64,000 nt of DNA from a virus. This document shows, piece after piece, positions 20,410 through 28,665 of this stretch. The translations under genes and the position numbers were made by a program. The DNA is taken from IMG/VR virus record IMGVR_UViG_3300008954_002609, positions 40,468 to 104,467 of that record; one strand, 5' to 3'. The notes beneath the pieces were generated by a model, which saw only the letters and a program-made list of their open reading frames with translations, did no database searches and had not been told where the DNA came from. The first letter of the stretch is position 1. The number at the start of each line of letters is the position of its first letter.

Positions 20410-22242
20410 TTAATTAACATTATTGTATTTACTTCTTATTGACTTTTTTGCACCTGCTCTAGTATACTGGTATCTCCACTTATTTATATTCCATTTTCCT
20501 GCTGCACTAGAAAAAGTGTCTATACTTGCAAGTTTCGCAACATCCGTAGCGCAAAGAACCGCAAGCGAAGGAGATGGGGACGTGGGTCCAGGTCCAGCTG
20601 TAATATGGATGTGCGTGCCCAAAGCAGCCTCCAAGATAGCTATGTGCTTTATTATCGATTGAACTGCGCCGACCGTTTCGCTTAGTATTTCTGACAGGTC
20701 ATTTACACATTCCACCATATTATTTCCTAAAATCATCGGCTGAAGTTCCGAACCCTTATACTGTCCGTTTCCTGCTATGATATCTACGCCCTTCCTAGCT
20801 GTCATCAAACCACCCTGAGAATTGTATCCATCTACTCCGGTTATCAATTTAATCCCCTCTCTGGCTATTACACGAACGCCGTCCGCTTTGAGGGCGATGG
20901 CAGAGCGAGGATTAGAATCCTTCTGGATAGGTTTTTCTTCGTTGTTTCCGATGCGACCAGGGGCAAGCCTAAAATTTTGATCTACATAAGTTTTTTGACT
21001 CAAATAAATTCTAGCAGCATCCATCGCTGGCGATCCCGCACGACCTGTGGTTCCTGGATCTCTAGCTGTATTGAAAATGGGGTCCACAGTCATTGGTTTG
21101 TTTTTTCTATCTACTGCTCTCGGATTAGGACTCATTCTTCCTACGACAATATCTATTGCTCCGCATTGTGTATTTCCCTTGCCACCGAAGCCGCTGCCAA
21201 GATTGTCAGTCCTGTCCCTACCTAAGACAATCCAAGAATTATATCTATTTGATATAACCTTCTCTGTCTTTGCTTGTCTAAAATCTGGCACCGGGTCCAA
21301 CATGTGATCTCCGTAAGTACCTGAGCTTTTTATCTTTTCGTCTTCCGATAGACCCTCTAAGCTCTCCATCTGCTCCTTAGACGCCCCCTCTTGCTGGACT
21401 GACTTCTTCACCTTTGGTACTACCGGCTTCTTTATTTGGGGGGGACTATCTGGACTCGTAGCGGGGGCATCGTCGTCGCAAGGCTTTAGGTTTTTATTTT
21501 TTTTAGCTTTCTTCTTACTCTCATCGATAACCATTTCATAAACGTTTCCGCGAAGGTTTATCGTATTAATATCTATGTTTTCCCTAATCTCCCTGTCTGT
21601 GTCGGCGGCGCACAATGGGCGAGTGGGTCGCTGTGCTGGTGGTGGTGGTTCTACTGAAAAGTCGGATCCGGCGACCATAAACTTGTTTTTAAGATCCTCT
21701 CCGTATATCCTCAATAATTCCGCTCGCTCTTCTCCTGAGCCGTCGACAAAATCATCCAGTTCAAAATAATCTAATTGGTCAACAATATCTGGTGGCGTGC
21801 CGGCAGAGGGCACAACCGATAGTGTAGTAGGTTGATCTTCATCTTCGAAATTTCGTATTTCTCTATCTATTGCTGCGTCGGTTTGAGCGCCCGCTGTGGC
21901 CGCGTCCCTCATGGTCGTGGTGCGCCCCTCTATCGCAAGGCTTCCGTCTGCTTTTGTCACGACTATTGGTCTTGTTATGTCATCTCTTCTGTCTACTATC
22001 TCTTCCACACTCCTCGCTTCTTCGAGGTCTGACATGGGTGCCTCTGGAAATCCCTCTGATGTGTATGAGAAATCTTGATATTGCCCTTTTATTCTTTCTC
22101 TTGCCTCTACGAGTCCTTGATAGTTGGGAGCAATGGACATAGTCTCTTCTTTTAAAATGGCTCCAGTAGCAGGATCATAGATTACTATCCTGATATCTTG
22201 ATTTGAATTATTTTTTATATGGGCTTTTACAATGTCAACCAT
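20410..22242 (-). CDS. Putative baseplate spike/hub protein
   Basis: A 610-residue protein starting MVDIVKAHIKNNSNQDIR. The first half is acidic and Pro-rich with a Lys-rich linker around residues 230-290. Residues about 345-500 carry regular beta-strand text (NSWIVLGRD, GAIDIVVGRM, GVRVIAREGIKLITG, GVDIIAGN), like gp5/VgrG-type spike stems. Near residue 547 is THIHITAGPGPTSPSP, similar to the H-x-H segments near the metal-bound tip of phage spikes. It lies between the M15 peptidase and the giant protein genes, where a central spike is expected. A spike role is plausible but not proven; part of it could act as a hub. Confidence 0.6.
   Translation of the reverse strand: MVDIVKAHIKNNSNQDIRIVIYDPATGAILKEETMSIAPNYQGLVEARERIKGQYQDFSYTSEGFPEAPMSDLEEARSVEEIVDRRDDITRPIVVTKADGSLAIEGRTTTMRDAATAGAQTDAAIDREIRNFEDEDQPTTLSVVPSAGTPPDIVDQLDYFELDDFVDGSGEERAELLRIYGEDLKNKFMVAGSDFSVEPPPPAQRPTRPLCAADTDREIRENIDINTINLRGNVYEMVIDESKKKAKKNKNLKPCDDDAPATSPDSPPQIKKPVVPKVKKSVQQEGASKEQMESLEGLSEDEKIKSSGTYGDHMLDPVPDFRQAKTEKVISNRYNSWIVLGRDRTDNLGSGFGGKGNTQCGAIDIVVGRMSPNPRAVDRKNKPMTVDPIFNTARDPGTTGRAGSPAMDAARIYLSQKTYVDQNFRLAPGRIGNNEEKPIQKDSNPRSAIALKADGVRVIAREGIKLITGVDGYNSQGGLMTARKGVDIIAGNGQYKGSELQPMILGNNMVECVNDLSEILSETVGAVQSIIKHIAILEAALGTHIHITAGPGPTSPSPSLAVLCATDVAKLASIDTFSSAAGKWNINKWRYQYTRAGAKKSIRSKYNNVN
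20481..20488 (-). promoter_or_regulatory. Late promoter box TATAAATA before the giant gene
   Basis: A second exact TATAAATA on the minus strand, near the 3' end of the spike-like gene. The 3157-residue gene starts at 20387, about 90 bases downstream of the expected start site. It could give the giant gene a separate late transcript. Lying inside a coding region, it may also be fortuitous. Confidence 0.45.
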
Positions 22243-22253
22243 TCTCTATATTC

Positions 22254-23807
22254 CTATGACGGCAACTGCGCGTATTTTCTGAAATCTGGCATGGTGTTGT
22301 AGGAAGATGTGAGAAACTCCGGTGGAACATACTTAAGCAGCACATTTATTGTATTGTTCTTTTTTGCAAAGGCTCTGCACTTCGAAATAGCATTGAAACT
22401 TCCCTTCTTTTGTCCCAAGGCTGCTAAATCAGATTTGTGAAGATAGAGCCACGCAAGACCCCTTCCTGCAAAGCCTCTTCCTCCGTTTGCCTTATTCCAT
22501 GCATCCATGTGTGTATTGTTCTTTCTTGTATCAACATGTCGGACTCCCCACCGATCAAACCCGAAGTCGGTCCAGCCTGCTGCCTGGAAATAGCCTATCT
22601 GCCTTCTGACGAAGTTGTGGTGCCCATCGTTGTTTCCTGGTGGTGGAAAGTCAGTCCTATTATCCATCCTTTTGCCGCGAGCGCCCACGCTAGTTCGATA
22701 AATATCTATACCTAGTCCGTACCCGTGGGCTGACCACTTTGCCCCACTCTGCCGCAAACTGTTGGACAATCCGTATATTCCTGGACCTGGCCATGTATTC
22801 AAAAACTCTATCCATCTCCTCATTGTATCTTCTGTCAGAATAACGGGGAATGTTCGTGTCAAATTCGGGTGAGACAAAAGAATTCCAGAAAACGGGAGAC
22901 ATGGTTCTGGAAATTGCTGTGTGAAGCCGTCTTTATCTTCGACAAGTCCACGGGTCAGTAACTTTTGCAATTCGTCCCCCTTAAGCCATCTTTGCTTTTT
23001 TGGGGATTTATTATACCTTAAATGGAATCTTTTTAATGGTTTTATTGTTTCTCTTCCCGTGACTGCAATTGGCGGAGGAAGGACGCCGGAAGCACCAACG
23101 CCACGGTTAGCTCCGGCTCCAACTCCCTGCTGACGGGCGGGGGTTCCATCTGGACCGAGGATGGCTGATGCTGATGCACCAGGCGTAGTAGTGGCGACCG
23201 TTTGAACCTGAGCACCTGGAGCGAATGCGTTAGTGGCTCCGCCGCCTTGGTTCCAATATTTAGATTTGTATCCCTCAATCGTTGTAGAATCAGCCTCCAA
23301 CATACTGTGAAATATTCCGTACTGTCCTGTTTCCTGATCAGTGATCTCGATTAAGCACTCTCTTAAAGAAAAATCCGCTATATCTTGAAAGTCATTATTC
23401 AATGTATAAAACCTGGGGAGTTGATATATTCTTTCTAAATCGTCCTTGCTCCTAGGTGGCAGCAACATTGAGCATATACCCCCAGCTGGAACACAGTAGT
23501 AAATGTGTACCATGGACTGATTAAATGCTTCAGTAGCATTTTGGTTGGAATTAAATATATGGACCGGGTCAAAGCACTGGTGAATTGGTCGGGTTTCATA
23601 GTGAAATATTATTCCCGTTCTCACGCCGGAAAAGCCAGCATCGAGCCTCTTGGCTGTCGATTCTTTTTGGACAAATCTTATTGCTGACCCAATAAGGTCG
23701 AGGTCCTTTCCGATTCCATGCTTTGTGTTTACACTTATGGTCTTATCGGAAAAGAGGTTACTTTGCTTGGTCTTTATTCCCCAATCTGGATCGAAAACGT
23801 CAGTCAT
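22254..23807 (-). CDS. Virion-associated M15-type peptidase (tail peptidoglycan hydrolase)
   Basis: A 517-residue protein in three parts: an N-terminal structural domain (residues 1-185); a Gly/Ala/Pro/Thr-rich linker (about 188-250); and a C-terminal region with VanY/D,D- or L,D-carboxypeptidase-type metal ligands. SAHGYGLGID gives His361 and Asp368, and FDRWGVRHVD gives His424, as in zinc peptidases of family M15. Such enzymes cleave peptide cross-links in peptidoglycan. The location between the spike and small tail genes suggests it is carried on the baseplate to open the cell wall at injection, taking the place of the T4 gp5 lysozyme domain. It overlaps the upstream small gene by 8 bases. 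Confidence 0.75.
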   Translation of the reverse strand: MTDVFDPDWGIKTKQSNLFSDKTISVNTKHGIGKDLDLIGSAIRFVQKESTAKRLDAGFSGVRTGIIFHYETRPIHQCFDPVHIFNSNQNATEAFNQSMVHIYYCVPAGGICSMLLPPRSKDDLERIYQLPRFYTLNNDFQDIADFSLRECLIEITDQETGQYGIFHSMLEADSTTIEGYKSKYWNQGGGATNAFAPGAQVQTVATTTPGASASAILGPDGTPARQQGVGAGANRGVGASGVLPPPIAVTGRETIKPLKRFHLRYNKSPKKQRWLKGDELQKLLTRGLVEDKDGFTQQFPEPCLPFSGILLSHPNLTRTFPVILTEDTMRRWIEFLNTWPGPGIYGLSNSLRQSGAKWSAHGYGLGIDIYRTSVGARGKRMDNRTDFPPPGNNDGHHNFVRRQIGYFQAAGWTDFGFDRWGVRHVDTRKNNTHMDAWNKANGGRGFAGRGLAWLYLHKSDLAALGQKKGSFNAISKCRAFAKKNNTINVLLKYVPPEFLTSSYNTMPDFRKYAQLPS

Positions 23808-24105
23808 TCTTTTCAGACTCCTGATCTTGTATCAAATCAAAAAGCTCGTCTTTTTCTTCTTCTGTTATTTTTTCATTTGTATTTGATTGTTTGTGGAGGA
23901 GTGCGGTCAACTTAACCATTTGCTCATTGGATCTTTGTAGAGTTTCCACGTACTTAGCAGCTATCATGCCAACCTCCTTGTGTCGGTCATCTGATACTAC
24001 CATGTATTTCATCAATGTTGTCAGTAGGGTTTTGGTAACAGCCCTATCTTCGTTTATATTGTTTACTGATTTTTCTATAAAATCTTGTAGTTTAAATTTA
24101 CTCAT
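23800..24105 (-). CDS. Small hypothetical protein, helical
   Basis: A 101-residue protein (start MSKFKLQDFIEKSVNNIN) predicted to be almost entirely alpha-helical and ending in an acidic tail (residues 78-101, rich in Glu and Asp). No family is recognised. It overlaps the start of the M15 peptidase gene by 8 bases and follows the sigma-factor gene by 29 bases, so it is probably co-transcribed with both. It could be a tail chaperone or a small structural part, but nothing in the sequence decides this. Confidence 0.7.
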   Translation of the reverse strand: MSKFKLQDFIEKSVNNINEDRAVTKTLLTTLMKYMVVSDDRHKEVGMIAAKYVETLQRSNEQMVKLTALLHKQSNTNEKITEEEKDELFDLIQDQESEKND

Positions 24106-24134
24106 AACGTCAGTAATTAGTCGACTACGGCATT

Positions 24135-24839
24135 TTATCGCTTCTCATAATCGCCTCGATCCCACTTAAGCTTAAAGATCCGATACTTCGCCCTTAATTT
24201 ATTTAAATTGTTGACAATTTGTTTTGTATTTAATCCCGTCAATTCTCGCAAATAGAGATATACCGCCTTTTTGTTAAAAATCTCTATTTGCTCTGCGCTG
24301 TTCAAAAGTATCTTTACAGCCTCTATTACTCTTCTTTCGTTAACTTTCAAGTCTGCTCGTTCCCACCTATCGACTTCAAAGAGCAAAGATTGCCAAAATT
24401 CCTTCTGTTCTCTAGTGTTAGCATAGATGTCCTCATCTGTAACCAAATCTTCATGCACGGTTTCCCTAACGAGTTCTTCGTAGCTAACTTCTTTTTTTGT
24501 TTTTGCTGAATTTTTCTTTAATTTGTGTATAAACCAATGCTTTGTTATAACACTGAAATAGGAGAATGCTTTAGATCCCTTTGACGGATCATATTTATCC
24601 AATATGGTTGTGAGCCATATTTTACATTCCTCTTTCAAGGGATCTATATTTGGAAGGGTTGTGAATTTGTATGTATATGTTATTTTCTCAACCATCTCGT
24701 GAAATGCTGGTTGTATATAATCCACATACAAATGTGTTCTGATTTTGTTATCTTCAGTTTTCGTATACTCAATGATTGCGTTCTCATGAACTTTTGTAAA
24801 ATAAAGATTTTTAGTTCGTGGACGCCGCTTCTTCATCAT
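24135..24839 (-). CDS. Late transcription sigma factor, T4 gp55-like
   Basis: A 234-residue protein when started at ATG 24839; a TTG nine bases upstream is possible, but both lie inside the end of the upstream gene. The centre carries sigma region 2-like text: KYDPSKGSKAFSYFSVITKH followed by WFIHKLKK, very close to the DPSK...AFAYFT...IR pattern of T4 gp55, which replaces sigma70 on host RNA polymerase and recognises TATAAATA. A helical C-terminal extension makes it longer than T4 gp55 (185 residues). Two exact TATAAATA boxes in the adjacent tail block fit this specificity. It would act in the host cytoplasm late in infection. Confidence 0.85.
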   Translation of the reverse strand: MMKKRRPRTKNLYFTKVHENAIIEYTKTEDNKIRTHLYVDYIQPAFHEMVEKITYTYKFTTLPNIDPLKEECKIWLTTILDKYDPSKGSKAFSYFSVITKHWFIHKLKKNSAKTKKEVSYEELVRETVHEDLVTDEDIYANTREQKEFWQSLLFEVDRWERADLKVNERRVIEAVKILLNSAEQIEIFNKKAVYLYLRELTGLNTKQIVNNLNKLRAKYRIFKLKWDRGDYEKR

Positions 24840-25146
24840 CTTCGCCAAGTTCCGTTACCTCTCCTGTTTCTTCGTTTTCTTCCTCATCAATGAGGGTATA
24901 TATGTCTTCATATTGATCGATATCCTCTAAAATATCCTTACTGTGGTTCATTAGTGCTTCCAAGGATTTATCTCCGTAAAACATTTCAGACTCATGCAGT
25001 ACGTCAACATGTGCCCTAAATATAGTAAACTTCTCTTGCAAAGAATTTAAATTACTAGCAACTGTTAATAACCTTCTTGCACACTTTATGGAATATGGCA
25101 ACAATATTACATTCGCCAGTAGTGATACTATTAATATTACCTCCAT
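24811..25146 (-). CDS. Small membrane-anchored acidic protein
   Basis: A 111-residue protein with one hydrophobic N-terminal helix (residues 1-20, VILIVSLLANVILLPYSI), then a helical middle and a strongly acidic C-terminus (residues 78-108). This looks like an inner-membrane protein with a cytoplasmic helical part. No family is recognised. Its 3' end overlaps the start of the gp55-like gene, so translation is probably coupled. Confidence 0.65.
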   Translation of the reverse strand: MEVILIVSLLANVILLPYSIKCARRLLTVASNLNSLQEKFTIFRAHVDVLHESEMFYGDKSLEALMNHSKDILEDIDQYEDIYTLIDEEENEETGEVTELGEDDEEAASTN

Positions 25147-25149
25147 ACT

Positions 25150-25395
25150 CTACCGCTTTTCCTCTCTGGATGTTTTCTTGTCACCTTGTAAATCTCTCTT
25201 TGCATCCTTTATAAATTTCTCTACTATTTCGCCTGGCTTCTTTTCCATACTTATTCTTGGAGCCAGGGAGGAAGGGACCTTGACGGTGAAGCCCTCCTCT
25301 CCACACAATATACACTCTTCCTGCTCGTGAGACATTGAATGTGCTATGTCAAAAAAATCTTCACATTTTTCACATTTATAGGTGTATCTTGGCAA
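25150..25395 (-). CDS. FmdB-type zinc-ribbon protein (copy 1)
   Basis: An 81-residue protein with the FmdB/zinc-ribbon start MPRYTYKCEKC, and a second pair of Cys in CILCGEE around residues 34-37, giving a four-Cys zinc site. The tail is basic and charged. The start is TTG at 25395; it is preferred because the family begins M-P-x-Y-x-Y-x-C. Members are common in large phages and are usually labelled as putative regulators, though the function is unknown. A second member occurs at 56548-56739. Neighbours are only 2-3 bases away on both sides. Confidence 0.75.
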   Translation of the reverse strand: MPRYTYKCEKCEDFFDIAHSMSHEQEECILCGEEGFTVKVPSSLAPRISMEKKPGEIVEKFIKDAKRDLQGDKKTSREEKR

Positions 25396-25397
25396 GA

Positions 25398-25667
25398 CTA
25401 ATCGCTTCCCACAGTCTTTGTGTTTTCTTCAATTTCTTCCAGTGAGTCATCGTCTTCAGCAGCGCAATCAAGATCATCTTCTCCCTCTGTGTCAAAAAGG
25501 ACCTCTTGATCAAATTGAAAAACGGGTGGATTTACAACAATCAACTCCTCACTCTGGTTGGTTTGAAAATCCATTCCTCTCAAGATTGGGACGATGTCCG
25601 CCTGCTCTGCTAGAGACTTCTGTAGAGCCATCATAATGGCTCCTAGTGCTTGATCTGAAATTTTCAT
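25398..25667 (-). CDS. Small acidic hypothetical protein
   Basis: An 89-residue protein starting MKISDQALGAIMMALQKSLAEQ, with a helical first half and an extremely acidic second half (many Glu and Asp from residue 55 on). A perfect AAGGAG ribosome site stands 7 bases before the ATG, showing that it is translated. No family is recognised. It is the first gene after the glycan cluster in map order, and the zinc-ribbon gene follows two bases after its stop. Confidence 0.7.
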   Translation of the reverse strand: MKISDQALGAIMMALQKSLAEQADIVPILRGMDFQTNQSEELIVVNPPVFQFDQEVLFDTEGEDDLDCAAEDDDSLEEIEENTKTVGSD

Positions 25668-25692
25668 AGTTTCTCCTTATTTCGTAATTTCA

Positions 25693-26529
25693 TTATACAA
25701 CCGCACGACCCTTGAGGTTTTCCCAATCTTTTTCTGGTCGTACTTCTAAATTTGTCTGCCATGCTGCCTTGATAACATTCGCATTGACTCCGCATTGGCC
25801 GGCGAAGGCAATAAATGCGTTAATGTCCTTTGGAAAGCAGCTGCCTCCGAATCCCCATTTCCCGTCTGGTCCTGGAACGTTCAAGTGCGAATCCCCAACT
25901 CTTCCATCTGCTGCAAATCCAGCAAGTGCCAAGTCCCAATCCACGTTTGCTTTTTCACAAACTAGCTTCATTTCATTCGCAAAAGCAACCTTGACTGAGA
26001 AGAACACATTGTTAAAATATTTTATAAATTCAGCAGTATTGAAATCTGTCTTCATTATATTACAGTGCTTGAACCTCGTCCTATAAAGTTCCGCGACCTT
26101 GCTTGTGTTCTCCGGAGAGCCCCCCAGGACTATCCTAGCCTGATTTAAGAAATCATATTTCGCATGTCTCTCTGTTAAGAATTCAGGATTAAAAACAAGA
26201 TTTAAATTTGGAAACTCATCCGAGAAAGACTGAGTGGTTCCGGGGACTATTGTGGACTTAATTACCACTACATTATCGTTTCTATCACTAACATTGCTTA
26301 TATCCCCCAACACCTCTCTCACTATACCAAGATTTATGGACCCATCTTTGTTCATCGGGGTTGGCACAGAAACGAAAATTATATCAGACTCATTAACCGT
26401 TTCCTCTAGTGAATTCATGCTCCTAAGAGGGTCCTTATCGTGAACCAATACCGGGATTACGGGAACAAAACCAAAGCCTATTGCTTGCCCCACGAATCCA
26501 TTTCCAATAATACCTACTGCCTTAATCAT
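25693..26529 (-). CDS. Truncated UDP-glucose/UDP-ManNAc dehydrogenase-like protein
   Basis: A 278-residue protein from ATG 26529 (a TTG at 26535 is less likely). It has a Rossmann motif GIIGNGFVGQAIG (residues 6-18), the VSVPTP segment (53-58), FNPEFL (113-118) and the catalytic Cys231 in GFGGSCFPKD. The family oxidises the C6 hydroxyl of a UDP-sugar to an acid with two NAD. Normal members have 390-450 residues; here the C-terminal UDP-binding domain is missing and the protein stops soon after the central dimerisation helix. It may use another substrate or need a partner. It is the last gene of the glycan cluster and overlaps the end of the epimerase gene. Confidence 0.85.
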   Translation of the reverse strand: MIKAVGIIGNGFVGQAIGFGFVPVIPVLVHDKDPLRSMNSLEETVNESDIIFVSVPTPMNKDGSINLGIVREVLGDISNVSDRNDNVVVIKSTIVPGTTQSFSDEFPNLNLVFNPEFLTERHAKYDFLNQARIVLGGSPENTSKVAELYRTRFKHCNIMKTDFNTAEFIKYFNNVFFSVKVAFANEMKLVCEKANVDWDLALAGFAADGRVGDSHLNVPGPDGKWGFGGSCFPKDINAFIAFAGQCGVNANVIKAAWQTNLEVRPEKDWENLKGRAVV

Positions 26530-27364
26530 TCGCAAACTCCAAAAAACACTCTCTTATTCCCTCAGATATCTCCACTTGAGGTCTCCACCCCAAATCAAGC
26601 AAAGGCTTCACATTTGCCTTAGTCAACCTGACATCTCCTGGGCGCTCTTCAACATAATCAAACTTTAAATCTGGCAGTGTCTCTTTTACCAGCTTCTTCA
26701 TTTCGTTTAGGGAAATATTGTTTCCAGTTCCGACATCGTAAACATTGCCAGAAACAGAATCCATATTGTTCATACAGAAGATGTTCGCAGATACGACATC
26801 ACTGACATGTGCCATGTCCCTCCTCTGATCTCCGTCTCCCGTTATATACGGGATCTTCCCATCTTTTATAAACCTTCTCCAATTAGCAACACATGTGGCG
26901 TATGGCCCATCAGCGACCTGGTCCACCGAATATACATTAAAGTACCTTAATGCGACGGTATCTACATCATAAAGCCTTTTATATAGCAAGGTTTCGACTT
27001 CTCCAACATGTTTGGACAGCGCATACGGGCTTTCTGGTCCAGATCCGTTACCTACCACGGACGACGAGCTAGAATATACCACTTTAGCTCCTACTTTTTT
27101 TGCAAATTCCAAAACAAGAGACGTAGAGTGAACGTTGTTGTGCATAACTTCCACTGGGTTCTCAATGCTATAAACTACTCTTGGGATCGCTGCCAAATGG
27201 AAGATGACTTCTGGTTTAAAAGCCAGGTGCTTTTCCTGGAACCCGTCCAAGATGTCTTCTCCCATCTTGAGATCTATTCCCATAACATTGTGACCCAAAG
27301 AGTTAAGTTTCCAAAACAAATTCTGACCAATGTATCCCATGTGACCAGTCACCATCACGTTCAT
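26522..27364 (-). CDS. NAD-dependent sugar epimerase/dehydratase (extended SDR)
   Basis: A 280-residue extended short-chain dehydrogenase with the NAD motif GHMGYIG (residues 7-13), acidic Asp31 at the end of beta-2, a Ser-rich catalytic strand, and the YxxxK pair Tyr114/Lys118 in SPYALSKH. ALRYFNVYS and the GDQRRDMAHVSDV segment are typical of UDP-glucose 4-epimerase-like enzymes acting on nucleotide sugars. It overlaps the downstream dehydrogenase and the upstream sulfotransferase (TAATG), so it is part of the same operon. The exact sugar cannot be read from the sequence. Confidence 0.9.
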   Translation of the reverse strand: MNVMVTGHMGYIGQNLFWKLNSLGHNVMGIDLKMGEDILDGFQEKHLAFKPEVIFHLAAIPRVVYSIENPVEVMHNNVHSTSLVLEFAKKVGAKVVYSSSSSVVGNGSGPESPYALSKHVGEVETLLYKRLYDVDTVALRYFNVYSVDQVADGPYATCVANWRRFIKDGKIPYITGDGDQRRDMAHVSDVVSANIFCMNNMDSVSGNVYDVGTGNNISLNEMKKLVKETLPDLKFDYVEERPGDVRLTKANVKPLLDLGWRPQVEISEGIRECFLEFAND

Positions 27365-28044
27365 TAAATGTACCCCGAAATCTTTAACTGGTTCTCAAAA
27401 TCTCCCAGTTCTTCATCAGTACAAATATTTTTATATGCGTTGACATCCTTGCCAATGCCCTTGTCACTCAACTTTCTTTTTCCATAATCTGAATCATTTC
27501 CTTTTCCAGCCCTGGCAAGAACAGAGACATTCCAATCATAAACCCAGTCTTTTACAAACTCAGGATAATCAGAAAAGTGATTTGCCTTTTGGATACCAAA
27601 AACATTGCAAATGTTGTCTTGTACGCAATTTGGATTCCTTATAAGGTCCTCGTATTTGACCTCAAGGTCTATAATATCCGAGTATTCGTTCCTTTGTTTC
27701 ATGGAATCTATCCATCTCTTAGGCTTAACATAATTTCCATCTGACAAGATCACGTCTCTTCCGTCCCTTGTCACGTTGATAATTCCGATGTCCTGCTTTC
27801 TTATCCAAGACAATTGGTCTTCGAATTCTGGTGTTTCAGAATTACTCAACACAAAGGGAGGTAGCCTCTTTCCTATCAAAAACCTCTTGTCCGTCTTGAT
27901 GTTCAAGAACTCACTCAGTGTCATTTCATGACCGTTAAATCCTTTTCTATAGAGAACGTCAGTGCTTTGAAACGCATAACACATTCTCAACAAAAGAGTC
28001 GTCCCACTCTTGGCGCATCCTGTAATAAATATTCTCTTTGTCAT
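27364..28044 (-). CDS. Sulfotransferase (PAPS-dependent type)
   Basis: A 226-residue protein with the sulfotransferase 5'-phosphosulfate loop near the N-terminus, GCAKSGTTLLLRM (residues 9-21), and a 3'-phosphate-binding region with INVTRDGRDVILS (about residues 89-101). Such enzymes move sulfate from PAPS to sugars or other acceptors. It is shorter than typical sulfotransferases (about 250-300 residues). In this cluster the acceptor is most likely the glycan. A second, different sulfotransferase lies at 34288-35196. PAPS would have to come from the host, since no PAPS synthesis gene is seen here. Confidence 0.8.
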   Translation of the reverse strand: MTKRIFITGCAKSGTTLLLRMCYAFQSTDVLYRKGFNGHEMTLSEFLNIKTDKRFLIGKRLPPFVLSNSETPEFEDQLSWIRKQDIGIINVTRDGRDVILSDGNYVKPKRWIDSMKQRNEYSDIIDLEVKYEDLIRNPNCVQDNICNVFGIQKANHFSDYPEFVKDWVYDWNVSVLARAGKGNDSDYGKRKLSDKGIGKDVNAYKNICTDEELGDFENQLKISGYI

Positions 28045-28047
28045 CTA

Positions 28048-28665
28048 CTATACTTCCCACGTCTTATATTCTGGTTGCTTGGTTTTATTGGTGTCATGCA
28101 TTCTGTATCTGTAAAATGGAACTCTCAAATGGTGAATTCGATATTTGTCGCCCAAGCGTTTTCTTAGTTCCTCTTCCTCCCTATGTCTCATCTTTGGATT
28201 ATATCCACCTAGCGATAAGAACAGGTCTCTTCGATACATTATACCACAGGATATGTTTTCATTTTCAGCATATTTTCTTTCAATGGTGTTCTCATAATCA
28301 TCCACCATCAAGTAGTCCGAAGATACACAAAATGCGTCATGGTTAGACTCTAGATATTTCTTCATAACAAACGACATATCTTTGTTAATATAATCATCGG
28401 CGTCGACTCTAAAGAAGAACTGACCTCTGGCATTTTCAATTCCTAAGTTAGACGCTACTGCTACTCCGGAATTCTTGTCCGTCTTGAGGAATCTTATGCG
28501 ATCAGCGAAGGGTCTCAGCATATCTTGCGAGTTGTCTGTACTACAGTCATCCACCACTATCACCTCAAATCTGACCCTCTCCTGATTAAGACAACTCCTC
28601 AAACACCTAGAGACATATTTGCCATAGTTGTAGTTTGTTATAATTATCGATACGTCAGGTACCAT
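28048..28665 (-). CDS. Glycosyltransferase family 2
   Basis: A 205-residue GT-A enzyme. VSIIITNYNYGKYVSRCL at the N-terminus and VIVVDDCSTDNS (residues 36-47) are the GT2 nucleotide-sugar-binding segments; the DxD metal motif is in FRVDADDYIN (Asp88-Asp90). RHREEEELRKR near residue 160 supplies the acidic catalytic base region. Compact compared with many GT2 proteins, but complete for the catalytic core. It transfers a sugar from a nucleotide donor in the cytoplasm. It starts at the stop of the NeuB-like gene, so translation is coupled. Confidence 0.9.
   Translation of the reverse strand: MVPDVSIIITNYNYGKYVSRCLRSCLNQERVRFEVIVVDDCSTDNSQDMLRPFADRIRFLKTDKNSGVAVASNLGIENARGQFFFRVDADDYINKDMSFVMKKYLESNHDAFCVSSDYLMVDDYENTIERKYAENENISCGIMYRRDLFLSLGGYNPKMRHREEEELRKRLGDKYRIHHLRVPFYRYRMHDTNKTKQPEYKTWEV

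Noticed and set aside
22690-22902. A 70-codon minus-strand frame within the M15 peptidase gene.
   Set aside because: It overlaps the catalytic region in another frame and shows no ribosome site or recognisable content.
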